Positions 32,210-40,390 of a DNA stretch of 64,000 nucleotides are shown in pieces. The notes beneath the pieces were generated by a model. It was not told the DNA's origin. It worked only from the letters and a program-made list of their open reading frames with translations, and did no database searches. This DNA comes from Micromonospora wenchangensis (GTDB taxonomy: Bacteria; Actinomycetota; Actinomycetes; Mycobacteriales; Micromonosporaceae). Made by a program: the position numbers and the translations under genes. Positions within the stretch are counted from its first letter, which is position 1; each line of letters starts with the position of its first letter. Where the stretch lies: the NCBI RefSeq assembly GCF_002210435.1, contig NZ_MZMV01000001.1, forward strand, positions 186,001 through 250,000, given 5' to 3'.

Positions 32210-32602
32210 TCAGGACGTCGGCGGTTCGTCCTCGCCGGCGGCCTCCGCCGCGTCGGCCTCCTCCTTGGTGTGGTGCACCACCTGGTCGGCGTGCTCCGGC
32301 GGGCCGTAGACCGTGTAGAGCACCAGCGGGTTGGGCCCGGTGTTGACGAAGTTGTGCTTCGTCCCGGCCGGCACCACCACCAGGTCGCCCTGGGCCACGT
32401 CCCGGGTCTCCCCGCCGACCCGGGCCTCCGCGGTGCCGCTGACGAAGGTCAGGATCTGGTCGATCCCGTCGTGGACCTCCTCGCCGATCTCCCCGCCCGG
32501 CGGAATGGTCATGATCACCAACTGGGTCTTCTCGCCGGTCCAGAGCACCCGGCGGAAGTCCGGGCTCTTCTGGGCGACCGTCGCGATCGTGAAATGCTCC
32601 AT
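32210..32602 (-). CDS. Cupin-domain protein
   Basis: 130 residues. Single cupin barrel with IPPGGEIGEEVHDGIDQILTF (G-x5-HxH-like motif, with the His replaced by a HDGIDQ arrangement) and DLVVVPAGTKHNFVNTG (G-x5-P-x-G-x2-H-x3-N). Metal binding is likely. The C-terminal 20 residues are acidic and Ala-rich. Function unknown; often a sugar isomerase-like or sensing protein. Confidence 0.82.
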   Translation of the reverse strand: MEHFTIATVAQKSPDFRRVLWTGEKTQLVIMTIPPGGEIGEEVHDGIDQILTFVSGTAEARVGGETRDVAQGDLVVVPAGTKHNFVNTGPNPLVLYTVYGPPEHADQVVHHTKEEADAAEAAGEDEPPTS

Positions 32603-32851
32603 GTCCCGCCCATACCCGCAACGGCGACGGATCACGCCGGGTCGTGCAGATGAGGCAATTCCCGGCCCCGGGCAGGTTTGCGCGCCGCCGGATCGGGCAT
32701 CGAGCACCCCAGACCGGCGCGGGTGCCGCACCGGTCGCACCAGGTCCCCGCTGGCGTACCGCCGGAATGGCTGCGGTGGTGGGAGACGGTCGGAGCGCGG
32801 CGACGGACGGCCGGTGTGCCGTACGGCGCCGTGCGCCCGTATCCGCCGGCC

Positions 32852-33259
32852 TCAGGCCAGGACCGCCAGGTGGAACGGACGGTCCGAGACACTGCCGTCG
32901 GTGGCGAACGTCTTGACGAACACCCCGTTCGGGATTCCCGTCCGACCGACCACGCTGATCCCACCGGGGGGCGCGAGCCCGGCGCTGCCGGCCAACCCGA
33001 TCGTGCCCACGTAGCCGGCGTAGCTGACGTCCTGGTCGAAGACGACCTGGTACATGCCGGGGGCGAGCCGGGTGGCCGACGCCGCGCCGAGCCCCCGGGC
33101 CAGGGTGCCGTTGGCATGCACCACGGCGTAGAGCATCCGGGCCGAGGGGGGCAGGCCCACCCGCCGGTCACCGGCCAGTTGGGAATCGGCCAGGGCCAGG
33201 TCGTTGCGGCAGGGTACGGGCTGGTTGACCGGGCGACGCCGGGAACCGGTGCTGGACAT
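32852..33259 (-). CDS. Hypothetical protein with repeat-like beta domain
   Basis: 135 residues, ATG 33259 (AGGAG seven bases upstream). After a basic N-terminus comes a beta-rich region with YAVVHANGTLARGLG, RLAPGMYQVVFDQDVSYAGY and GTIGLAGSAGL. A similar arrangement occurs in C-terminal domains of collagen-like and phage tail-associated proteins. No signal peptide is evident. I do not recognise a function. It is alone, with 249 bp to the cupin gene and 289 bp to the response regulator. Confidence 0.6.
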   Translation of the reverse strand: MSSTGSRRRPVNQPVPCRNDLALADSQLAGDRRVGLPPSARMLYAVVHANGTLARGLGAASATRLAPGMYQVVFDQDVSYAGYVGTIGLAGSAGLAPPGGISVVGRTGIPNGVFVKTFATDGSVSDRPFHLAVLA

Positions 33260-33314
33260 CGTGGTGCTCCTGCCTGCCGACCACCTGCTCGGGCCGGCAG
33301 CGATGGGGGATGGT

Positions 33315-33337
33315 GATCCGCGCCGACCGAGCGGATC
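33315..33337. repeat. 7-bp inverted repeat upstream of the hypothetical gene
   Basis: GATCCGC (33315-33321) and GCGGATC (33331-33337) with a 9-nt spacer, 56 bp before the start at 33259. Could be an operator; nothing else in this 289-bp divergent gap is identifiable beyond AT-rich promoter-like sequence near 33342-33375. Confidence 0.3.
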
Positions 33338-33548
33338 CGTACTTCGAAAATATGTCGGTTACACCTTTTGCGACCACTCGCCCGACTGTCCGTTACCTGA
33401 CATCCAACCCTTTGAGCTGCGAAAACATCCCCCGCACGGGCCGCCGCCCACCGACGGCCAGGGTGGCACCGCCCGATCAGCCGGCACCGGACCGGCCGGC
33501 CCCGCCCGGACGACGGCCGGGGCCGCCGACCGGGGCTAGCCTGCTGGG

Positions 33549-34238
33549 GTGGCCCGCCTGCTGCTCGTCGAGGACGACCTGACCATCCGCGCCCCGCTGG
33601 TCCGGGCGCTGCGCGACCGGGGGCACGCGGTGGCCGCCGCGTCGACCGCGATGGAAGGGCTGCGGCACACCCTCGACGACCGGCCCGACCTCGTCGTGCT
33701 CGACCTCGGCCTGCCCGACCTCGACGGCGGTGAGCTGCTGCGGATGCTGCGCGCGGTCAGCGCCGTACCGGTGATCGTGGCCACCGCCCGGGACGACGAA
33801 CGGGAGATCGTCCGGTTGCTCGACGCCGGTGCGGACGACTACCTGGTCAAGCCGTTCACCGCCGCCCAGCTCGACGCCCGGGTCCGGGCGGTGCTGCGCC
33901 GGGGCGGGGCCGAGCGGCCCGACGGCGAGCCCGTGCTGGTGGTCGGCGGCCTGCGGATCGATCCGCGCGCCCGTCAGGTCACCCTGGACGGCACGCCGGT
34001 GGAGCTGACCCCGCGCGAGTTCGACCTGCTGCACCACCTCGCCGGCCGCCCCGGCACGGTGGTGACCAAACGGGAACTGCTCACCGAGGTCTGGCAGATC
34101 CCCTACGGCGGCGCGGACAAGACCGTCGACGTGCACCTGTCCTGGCTGCGCCGCAAGCTCGGGGAGAACGCCCAGCAACCCCGCTACCTGCACACCGTAC
34201 GCGGGGTCGGGGTTAGGCTCGCCGCACCCGGGACCTAG
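33549..34238 (+). CDS. Orphan OmpR/PhoB-type response regulator
   Basis: 229 residues from GTG 33549. Receiver domain (1-115) with acidic pair LLVEDDL, phospho-acceptor Asp in VVLDLGLPDLDG, switch Thr in VATARDDE and Lys in LVKPF. Winged-helix DNA-binding domain (about 130-225) with VELTPREFDLLHHLA and VDVHLSWLRRKLGEN. No histidine kinase is beside it, so its partner is elsewhere. It converges with the expansin gene. Confidence 0.93.
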   Translation: MARLLLVEDDLTIRAPLVRALRDRGHAVAAASTAMEGLRHTLDDRPDLVVLDLGLPDLDGGELLRMLRAVSAVPVIVATARDDEREIVRLLDAGADDYLVKPFTAAQLDARVRAVLRRGGAERPDGEPVLVVGGLRIDPRARQVTLDGTPVELTPREFDLLHHLAGRPGTVVTKRELLTEVWQIPYGGADKTVDVHLSWLRRKLGENAQQPRYLHTVRGVGVRLAAPGT

Positions 34239-34248
34239 CGCCGGGCGC

Positions 34249-34284
34249 GGTGACCGGCCCGCCACCACGGGCGGGCCGGTCACC
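34249..34284. terminator. Bidirectional terminator hairpin, response regulator / expansin
   Basis: Perfect 15-bp stem (34249-34263 with 34270-34284), 6-nt loop, between convergent stops. Confidence 0.8.
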
Positions 34285-34290
34285 AGGGGG

Positions 34291-35640
34291 TCACCGGACG
34301 GCGCAGGTCACCACCGTAGGGGGCTGGTTGTCGCCGGTGACGACCATGCCCCAGCTGGTGGTCGCGCCGGGGATCAGACTTCCGTTGTAGGCGGCGTTGG
34401 TCGCGGTGACCTGCCGGCCGGACTGGCTGACCGTGGCGCTCCACGACGAGGCGACCTGCTGGCTTCCGGCGAAGGTCAGCGCGGTGGCCCAGCCGGTGAT
34501 CGCGCCGACGCCGAGGTTGCGCACGGTGACCTCCGCCTGGAAGCCGCCCGACCACGAGCCGGTCACCCGGTACGCGGCCGAGCAACCGGTCACCGGGGCC
34601 GGGGTGCCGGTGGGGGTGGGGGTCGCGGTGGGGGTGACCGGCGGCGTCGCGGTGGGGGTGGCCGTGGGGGTGCCGGTCGGGGTCGGGGCCGGCCCGTCGG
34701 AGGTGGTGTAGTCGACCCGGGTGTACGCCGCCGAACACGTGCCGCCGCAGGAGGCGGGCAGGGCGAACCGGTAGACCCGACCGTCGTTGATCAGCGCGCC
34801 GGCCGCGTCGCGGACCCGGATCTGGAAGTCGGTGCCCCCGGCGGCGGTCGCCCCGATCACGTACGACTGTCCCATGTCGCTGTTCATCGTGGCGGCCGTC
34901 CACACCCCGCCGGCCAGGTACTCCACGCCGTGGATGCCGTTGGCCAGGTGCGAGACGGCGATCGCCGGCCAGTACCGCTGGGCGCCCTTCATGAAGCCGA
35001 TCCGGATGTCGCCGGAGTAGTTCGGGGCGGGCACGAACGACCAGGAGACGTGCCGGTTGTTCCAGTGGGTGGGGTTCATGTCCCCCACCGGCGTGCCGTT
35101 GCGCACGAAGCGGTTCAGCGAGGCGGTGGAGAGGTCCAGGTGGTAGGGGTCGTCACGGCACCAGGCGTTGCCGTCGCCGCAACTGTCCGCCACCACCATG
35201 GTCAGGGTCGCCCCGCTGTAGGCGTCGGCGGTCCACGAGCCGTTGCGGCAGAACGGCTGGCCGGGCGCGCCGTCGTTGACGCCGGTGCAGTAGTCGCCGA
35301 CGGTGACCCGGACGAACCGGCCACAGTTGAGGCCGTTGTTCCACAGCCCGATCTTCGCCGCCTGGCTGGCCGGGATCGGCCGCATCGGGTACGACGAGTA
35401 GTCGCCGGGCAGGTCGTAGGCGTTGAGCGCGACGAAGTCCGGCGCGTCCAGCTCCGCCTGCGGCAGGCCGCAGCCGCCGTACGGCGCGCCGAGGGCGTCG
35501 AAGTGGGTGGCGTTGCCGGTGACCGGGGTGGTCGGCTCGGGTACCGCGAGCGCCCCGACGGGCAGCGGGAGGACCAGCAGCAGCGCGGCGACGGCGGTCA
35601 GCGCCGCGAGCAGGCCGGCACGGTGACGCGACGGTGTCAT
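34291..35640 (-). CDS. Secreted expansin-like protein with CBM2
   Basis: 449 residues from ATG 35640. Signal peptide about 1-32. The catalytic-like barrel (about 40-190) begins NATHFDALGAPYGGCGLPQA, with CGRFVRVTVGDYC and VVADSCGDGNAWCRDDPYHL; the last carries the acidic cleft residues. A second beta domain (about 190-300, HVSWSFVPAPNYSGDIRIGF) follows, as in expansins and swollenin. A Thr/Pro linker of repeating TPT units leads to a C-terminal CBM2 (about 350-449). It should loosen or bind crystalline cellulose. No catalytic dyad of a glycoside hydrolase is evident. It faces the orphan response regulator. Confidence 0.85.
   Translation of the reverse strand: MTPSRHRAGLLAALTAVAALLLVLPLPVGALAVPEPTTPVTGNATHFDALGAPYGGCGLPQAELDAPDFVALNAYDLPGDYSSYPMRPIPASQAAKIGLWNNGLNCGRFVRVTVGDYCTGVNDGAPGQPFCRNGSWTADAYSGATLTMVVADSCGDGNAWCRDDPYHLDLSTASLNRFVRNGTPVGDMNPTHWNNRHVSWSFVPAPNYSGDIRIGFMKGAQRYWPAIAVSHLANGIHGVEYLAGGVWTAATMNSDMGQSYVIGATAAGGTDFQIRVRDAAGALINDGRVYRFALPASCGGTCSAAYTRVDYTTSDGPAPTPTGTPTATPTATPPVTPTATPTPTGTPAPVTGCSAAYRVTGSWSGGFQAEVTVRNLGVGAITGWATALTFAGSQQVASSWSATVSQSGRQVTATNAAYNGSLIPGATTSWGMVVTGDNQPPTVVTCAVR
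34608..34690. repeat. Minisatellite-like TP-linker coding repeat
   Basis: Repeats of a GGTGGGGGT-type unit encoding the Thr-Pro linker of the expansin. Length variation between strains is expected. Confidence 0.5.
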
Positions 35641-35720
35641 GAGGGGGTACGCCTTCCGGGCAGCAGGGAGCGGGGACATGGGTTTCGGATGCCCTTCCAC
35701 GCCCGGCGTACCGCCCACCC

Positions 35721-35749
35721 ATGCCACCACCGTCACCGACCACTGTCAA
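35721..35749 (-). promoter_or_regulatory. Possible expansin promoter
   Basis: TTGACA (35749-35744, minus strand), a 17-bp spacer, then TGGCAT (35726-35721). The -35 is consensus and the -10 weak. It gives a leader of about 75 nt to ATG 35640. Confidence 0.35.
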
Positions 35750-35858
35750 TGTCCAAGGTGGAGATGACCTGGTCCGTGGCGGTCGACGGGTACCGGGCGG
35801 TCGGGGACTCGACCGCCGTCCCCCTGTGGCGGAGGCGTCCGGCCCGGTAGATTGAGGT

Positions 35859-36950
35859 ATGGTGCCCGCCCCCGGGGGTCGGGTGGCGGAGCCCGTCTAC
35901 CGCCCCATCCTCACCAGCAGACGCGGTGAGCTGGAGGCGCTGGGTCATCTGGACAGCGCCCACGCTCCCCTGGTCGTCCCGGTCCTCGACGTGTCCCCGG
36001 CCGACACCGGCCTACCCCAGGTGCTGCGCCGGCTGCCCGCCGGGCTGGTGCCGGCCGTCGACGTGTGCGCGCTGCCCGACGGACCCGGCGGCGAGCTGGC
36101 CCGGTGGGGCGTACCGGTGCAGCCGGTGATCGGGTTGACGTGTAGCGACGGGCGGCTGGCCGCGCACGGCGCGGCGTGCCGGGCGTACGCCAGGGGGGCG
36201 GTGGTGCGGCTGCGGCCCGGCCGGGACCGCACCGGCCCGGACGCCACGACGGCGGTGGAGCGGGTGTGGCGGCGCACCGGGCTGGTCCCGGAGCAGTGCG
36301 ACCTGCTGGTCGACGCCGCTGACGTCTGCTGCCCGGCGGACCTGCGCGTCGCCGAGCCCCGGGTGCGCCGGGTGGTGGACTGGGCCCGCCGGCACGCCTG
36401 GCGCACGGTGACCGTGGCGGCCGGCGGGATGCCGCCGTCGCTGTCCCGGCTGCCCACCGACGAACCGGTCCGGGTGGACCGCTGGGACTGGCTGTTCTGG
36501 CGTCGGCTGGCCGACCTGGGCGTGGGGTACGGCGACTACGGGGTGTCGCCCGCGCCGCCGGGCGGTGTGGAGCCGGGCGACCGGCTGCCCACGGTGCGGT
36601 ACACCGCCGAGGACGGCTGGTGGATCTACCGCTGGTCACGGCGGGGCGGCCGGGGCGACGAACGGTTCGCCGACCTGTGCCGAACGCTGGTCACCGCCGG
36701 GCACTGGCCCCCCGCCGGGGCGGGCTTCTCCTGGGGCGACCACGAGCTGCTGCGCCGGGCCCGCCGGGTCACCGGCGCGGGCTCACCGGCGAACTGGACG
36801 GCGTGGAGCACGTCGCACCACCTGGCGCACGTGCTGGCGGCGCTGACCGGCCCCGCCGACGGGCATCGTCGCGGCCCGCCGGCACCGGCCGAGGACCGCA
36901 CCGGGTTCACCCGCCCGCACCGGGGCGGTGCGCACCGGCGGGGCCGCTGA
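35859..36950 (+). CDS. Beta-family protein (phage T4 beta-protein-like)
   Basis: 363 residues from ATG 35859. It follows the Beta_protein family pattern: N-terminal YRPILTSRRGELEALGHL, a TIM-barrel-like run, then GDYGVSPAPPG, WWIYRWSRRGG and the C-terminal WSTSHHLAHVLAALTG. The family is named after a bacteriophage T4 protein and its biochemistry is unknown. No phage genes surround it. The stop is only 5 bp from that of the convergent HesB-like gene. Confidence 0.7.
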   Translation: MVPAPGGRVAEPVYRPILTSRRGELEALGHLDSAHAPLVVPVLDVSPADTGLPQVLRRLPAGLVPAVDVCALPDGPGGELARWGVPVQPVIGLTCSDGRLAAHGAACRAYARGAVVRLRPGRDRTGPDATTAVERVWRRTGLVPEQCDLLVDAADVCCPADLRVAEPRVRRVVDWARRHAWRTVTVAAGGMPPSLSRLPTDEPVRVDRWDWLFWRRLADLGVGYGDYGVSPAPPGGVEPGDRLPTVRYTAEDGWWIYRWSRRGGRGDERFADLCRTLVTAGHWPPAGAGFSWGDHELLRRARRVTGAGSPANWTAWSTSHHLAHVLAALTGPADGHRRGPPAPAEDRTGFTRPHRGGAHRRGR

Positions 36951-36955
36951 CCGGG

Positions 36956-37237
36956 TCACTCCTGCTCGGTGAACCCGAACTGCACCACGCCCTCGTCGTC
37001 GACGGAGGCGTCCACCGAGCTGTCGTTGAGCAGTTCGGCGGCCTCGGCGTCGAGGAAGATGCGCGCCCCCTCGGTGTCGACCACCTGGTCGCCCTGCGCC
37101 GGCACGGGCACCAGCTCGATGGTCAGCGCGCCGGCCTCGGTGTCGGCGGCGATCCGCAGCCCACCGTCCTGGGCGACGTCCTGCTGGGCCGCGAGGTCAC
37201 GGATCACGAGCACGGCGTTGTCGGTCATGGTGAGCAT
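36956..37237 (-). CDS. HesB/IscA-like protein lacking cysteines
   Basis: 93 residues from ATG 37237 (AGGAG eight bases upstream). The fold matches the Fe-S biosynthesis family: VIRDLAAQ, GGLRIAADTE, VDTEGARIFLDAEAAELLND and a VQFGF ending. The three cysteines that bind Fe-S clusters in IscA/HesB are absent; the protein has no cysteine at all. It therefore cannot act as a normal cluster carrier. Similar cysteine-free proteins occur in actinobacteria. Function unknown. Confidence 0.75.
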   Translation of the reverse strand: MLTMTDNAVLVIRDLAAQQDVAQDGGLRIAADTEAGALTIELVPVPAQGDQVVDTEGARIFLDAEAAELLNDSSVDASVDDEGVVQFGFTEQE

Positions 37238-37453
37238 GATGGGACTCCTCGGGAGTTGTCGGGCGGAACGTGGCGCGACGACAGATGCGCGCCCCTGCGG
37301 CGGACCGGTGCCGCCGGGCGGTCCCGGCGGTGCCGCCGCGCGGCCCTCTCCCCCCACCGTGCCCCCTGACCAGGGGTTCGTCAAATAGAGCGGGGTCTGT
37401 CGGAGATCCCCGTTTCCGCTCCGTACGGCCCCACGGCTTTCTACCCTGAGCGC

Positions 37454-38179
37454 ATGGACGCTGCCCGACGGTACGCCGCCGAACTGGTCGGCACCCTGCT
37501 GCTGGTCTTCGTCGGGGTGGGCACCGCCGTCTTCGCGCAGCTCCAGGGCGGTGTGGTGGTCGTGGCGCTGGCCTTCGGCTTCGTCCTGGTGGGGCTGGTG
37601 TACGCGATCGGCCCGCTCTCCGGCGCGCACCTCAATCCGGCGGTGACGTTGGGGGTGCTGCTCTCCGGCAAGATCTCCGCGGTCGGCGCGGTGGCGTACT
37701 GGCTGGCGCAGTTCGTGGGGGCCACCGTGGCCGGCTTCGTCATCTGGGGGCTGGTCCGCTGGGGTGGCGTGGCGGACCAGACCGGGGTGTTGGGCACCAA
37801 CGGTTACGGGGTGCACATCAACCAGGGCGGCACGGCGGTGCTGGAGGTCGTCCTGACGTTCCTGTTCGTGCTGGTGGTGCTGGTGGTGACGAGCCGGGTC
37901 GAGCACGCCGGCTTCGCCGGCCTGGCGATCGGCCTGGCGTTGGTGGCGGTGCTGCTGGTGGGGATCACCCTCGACGGCACCTCGATCAACCCGGCCCGGT
38001 CGTTCGGCCCGGCCGTGTTCGAGGGGGGCGCGGCGCTGCGCCAACTGTGGGTGTTCATCGTCTTCCCGATGCTCGGCGGGGCGCTGGCCGCGCTGGCCGC
38101 GCCGCTGCTGGTGAAGCCGAGCCGGCACTTCCGCGCCGAACCCGACGCGCCCGACCCGGCCGCGCCGGACCCGACCTGA
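37454..38179 (+). CDS. Aquaporin / MIP channel
   Basis: 241 residues, six transmembrane helices and two half-helices. The two NPA boxes are in GAHLNPAVTLG and SINPARSFGPA. The narrow AqpZ-like filter residues suggest a water channel rather than a glycerol facilitator, although glpF neighbours would help decide and are absent. The C-terminus is acidic and Pro-rich. Monocistronic; the PBP4 gene starts 97 bp downstream. Confidence 0.93.
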   Translation: MDAARRYAAELVGTLLLVFVGVGTAVFAQLQGGVVVVALAFGFVLVGLVYAIGPLSGAHLNPAVTLGVLLSGKISAVGAVAYWLAQFVGATVAGFVIWGLVRWGGVADQTGVLGTNGYGVHINQGGTAVLEVVLTFLFVLVVLVVTSRVEHAGFAGLAIGLALVAVLLVGITLDGTSINPARSFGPAVFEGGAALRQLWVFIVFPMLGGALAALAAPLLVKPSRHFRAEPDAPDPAAPDPT

Positions 38180-38276
38180 CCGCACCGGCGGACCACCGAC
38201 CGGGACCACCAGCCACGGAAGAAAATCTACGGTACCGAGGCTTGCCCGACGGAAACCTTCGTGGCAGCGTCGGCGC

Positions 38277-39860
38277 ATGCATCGTCGTCTCTTCCCCCGG
38301 ACGCTCGCGCTGGTGGCGCTGGTCGCCACCGTGGCCGCCGCCGGCGCGCTGCCGGCGACCGCCGAGTCACCCACCCCGGCGGCCACCCGGTTGCACGCCA
38401 CCATCGACGCCGTCCTCGCCGACCCCCTGCTCGCCGGGGCGCAGGCCGGGGTGGTCGTGGTGGACACCACCACCGGCCGGACCCTCTACGACCGCAACGG
38501 CGACCGCCGCCTGGTGCCCGCCTCCAACACCAAGCTGTTGACCTCGACGGCGGCCCTGGCGCTGCTCGGCCCCGGGCACCGGTTCGGCACCGACGTACTC
38601 ACCGACGGCCGCCGACGGGCCGGCCTGGTCTCCGGCAACCTCTACCTGCGCGGCGGCGGCGACCCGACGATGCTGGCCGCCGACTACGACGCGCTGGCCG
38701 CCCAGGTCGCCGCCAGCGGGGTACGGATGGTGACCGGCAACCTGGTCGCCGACGACACCCGCTACGACGCCACCCGGCTCGGCCCCGAGTGGTCCTGGGA
38801 CGACGAGTCGTACTACTACGCGGCGCAGGTATCCGCGCTGACCCTCGCCCCGGACACCGACTACGACGCGGGCACGGTGATCGTGCGGGCCGCCCCGGCG
38901 GGGAAGGCCGGGGCGGCGCCGGTGGTCACCATGACCCCACCCAACGGCTACCTGCGGATCGACAACCGGGCCGAGACGGTGGCCGACGGCGAGACGACGC
39001 TGTCGTTCGAGCGGACGCACGGCGGCAACACCATCGTGGTCACCGGCCGGATCGCGGCCGGCGCGGCGGCGGTCAGTGACTGGATGACCGTCTGGGAGCC
39101 CACCGGCTACGCCGCCGACGTCTTCCGGGACGCGCTGCGCCGCCACGGGGTCCGGGTGCTCGGGCGCACGGTGCCCGGCCGGCCCACCCCGGCCGACGCC
39201 ACGCCGGTGGCCCGGCACGACTCGATGACCCTGGCCGAGCTGCTGGTGCCCTTCCTCAAACTGTCGAACAACGGGCACGCCGAGGTGCTGACCAAGGAGA
39301 TCGGCCGGGTCGTCTCCGGGTCGGGAAGCTGGCCGGTCGGGCTGGCCGCGATCAGCGAGTACGTCGCCGACACCGGAGTGGACACCGGCGTCCTGCGTCA
39401 GCTCGACGGCTCGGGGCTGTCCCGGCGCAACCTGATCCCGGCCGGCGAGTTCGTCGCGCTGCTCGCCGCCGTCCGCCGGGAACCCTGGTTCGACACCTGG
39501 TACGCGGCCCTGCCGGTCGCCGGCAACCCGGACCGCCTCGTCGGTGGCACCCTGCGCAGCCGGATGCGCGGCACCCCGGCGGCGGACAACGTGCACGCCA
39601 AGACCGGCAGCCTGACCGGGGTGTCCGGCCTCTCCGGTTACGCCACCGACGGCGACGGCCGGCTGCTCGCCTTCTCGGTGGTGTTCAACAACCACCTGAC
39701 CTCGTCGGTCAAGGGGCTGGAGGACCAGATCGCCATCGCGCTGGCCAGCTACCGCGAGGGCGACGGCGGGTCGGCGCGGGCCATCCCGCCGGTGGCCCCG
39801 GAGGCGCCCCGGGTGCCCGAGGGCCGGGAGTGTTCCTGGGTCAGGCCGACCGTCTGCTGA
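38277..39860 (+). CDS. dacB: D-alanyl-D-alanine carboxypeptidase/endopeptidase (PBP4, S13)
   Basis: 527 residues. Signal peptide about 1-29. Active-site motifs are Ser83-x-x-Lys86 (VPASNTKLL), SNN in LKLSNNGHAEV and KTG in VHAKTGSLTG. It removes the terminal D-Ala of peptidoglycan stems or cuts cross-links outside the membrane. A large insert between SxxK and SxN, as in the family, spans about residues 130-320. It stands alone. Confidence 0.92.
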   Translation: MHRRLFPRTLALVALVATVAAAGALPATAESPTPAATRLHATIDAVLADPLLAGAQAGVVVVDTTTGRTLYDRNGDRRLVPASNTKLLTSTAALALLGPGHRFGTDVLTDGRRRAGLVSGNLYLRGGGDPTMLAADYDALAAQVAASGVRMVTGNLVADDTRYDATRLGPEWSWDDESYYYAAQVSALTLAPDTDYDAGTVIVRAAPAGKAGAAPVVTMTPPNGYLRIDNRAETVADGETTLSFERTHGGNTIVVTGRIAAGAAAVSDWMTVWEPTGYAADVFRDALRRHGVRVLGRTVPGRPTPADATPVARHDSMTLAELLVPFLKLSNNGHAEVLTKEIGRVVSGSGSWPVGLAAISEYVADTGVDTGVLRQLDGSGLSRRNLIPAGEFVALLAAVRREPWFDTWYAALPVAGNPDRLVGGTLRSRMRGTPAADNVHAKTGSLTGVSGLSGYATDGDGRLLAFSVVFNNHLTSSVKGLEDQIAIALASYREGDGGSARAIPPVAPEAPRVPEGRECSWVRPTVC

Positions 39861-39876
39861 ACCCCGGCCGGCCCGG

Positions 39877-40341
39877 TCAGCGCCGGTGCAGCACCACCAC
39901 CGGGATCTCCCGATCGGTCTTGCTCTGGTACTCGTCGTAGGCGGGCCAGGTGGCGGTCATCGTCGGCCACATCCGGGCCCGCTCGGCCGGCTCGGCGATG
40001 CGGGCCCGCACGCCGAACGTCTCCGGGCCCACCTGCACCTCGGCCTCGGGGTCGTCGAGCAGGTTGAGGTACCAGGAGGGGTGCTGGGGCGCACCGCCCT
40101 GGGAGGCGACGACCAGGTAGTCGTCGCCGTCCCGGCCGTAGATCAGGGCGGTGCGGCGCAGTTTGCCGCTGCGCCGGCCCCGGGTGGTCAGCAGCAGGGT
40201 GAACACGCCCGGCTGCCACTCGTGCCCCTCCGCGCCGCCGGTGGCGACGTACCGGCGGATGTGGTCGGCGACCCAGCCCTCGGGGCTGTCCAGCACCTGT
40301 TCGTCGGTCGGCATCGGCATCTCCGGGTGGCTCGTGGGCAT
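39877..40341 (-). CDS. Deazaflavin (F420)-dependent nitroreductase family protein
   Basis: 154 residues, from ATG 40341 (a start at 40353 is possible). The split-barrel fold of Ddn-type enzymes is recognisable: FTLLLTTRGRRSGKLRRTAL, then YLVVASQGGAPQHPSWYLNL, the signature of F420 binding. In mycobacteria these reduce menaquinone or nitro-drugs. It converges with dacB, 16 bp apart, and is one of two F420-type genes in the window. Confidence 0.88.
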   Translation of the reverse strand: MPTSHPEMPMPTDEQVLDSPEGWVADHIRRYVATGGAEGHEWQPGVFTLLLTTRGRRSGKLRRTALIYGRDGDDYLVVASQGGAPQHPSWYLNLLDDPEAEVQVGPETFGVRARIAEPAERARMWPTMTATWPAYDEYQSKTDREIPVVVLHRR

Positions 40342-40390
40342 CGACCCGCACACGCTATCCCGACCCGACGCCCGGAGCCGGACGAACGAC

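Noticed and set aside
36956..38473. The long upstream extension of the HesB-like open frame
   Set aside because: It is antisense to the aquaporin gene; the real start is ATG 37237 with AGGAG eight bases upstream.
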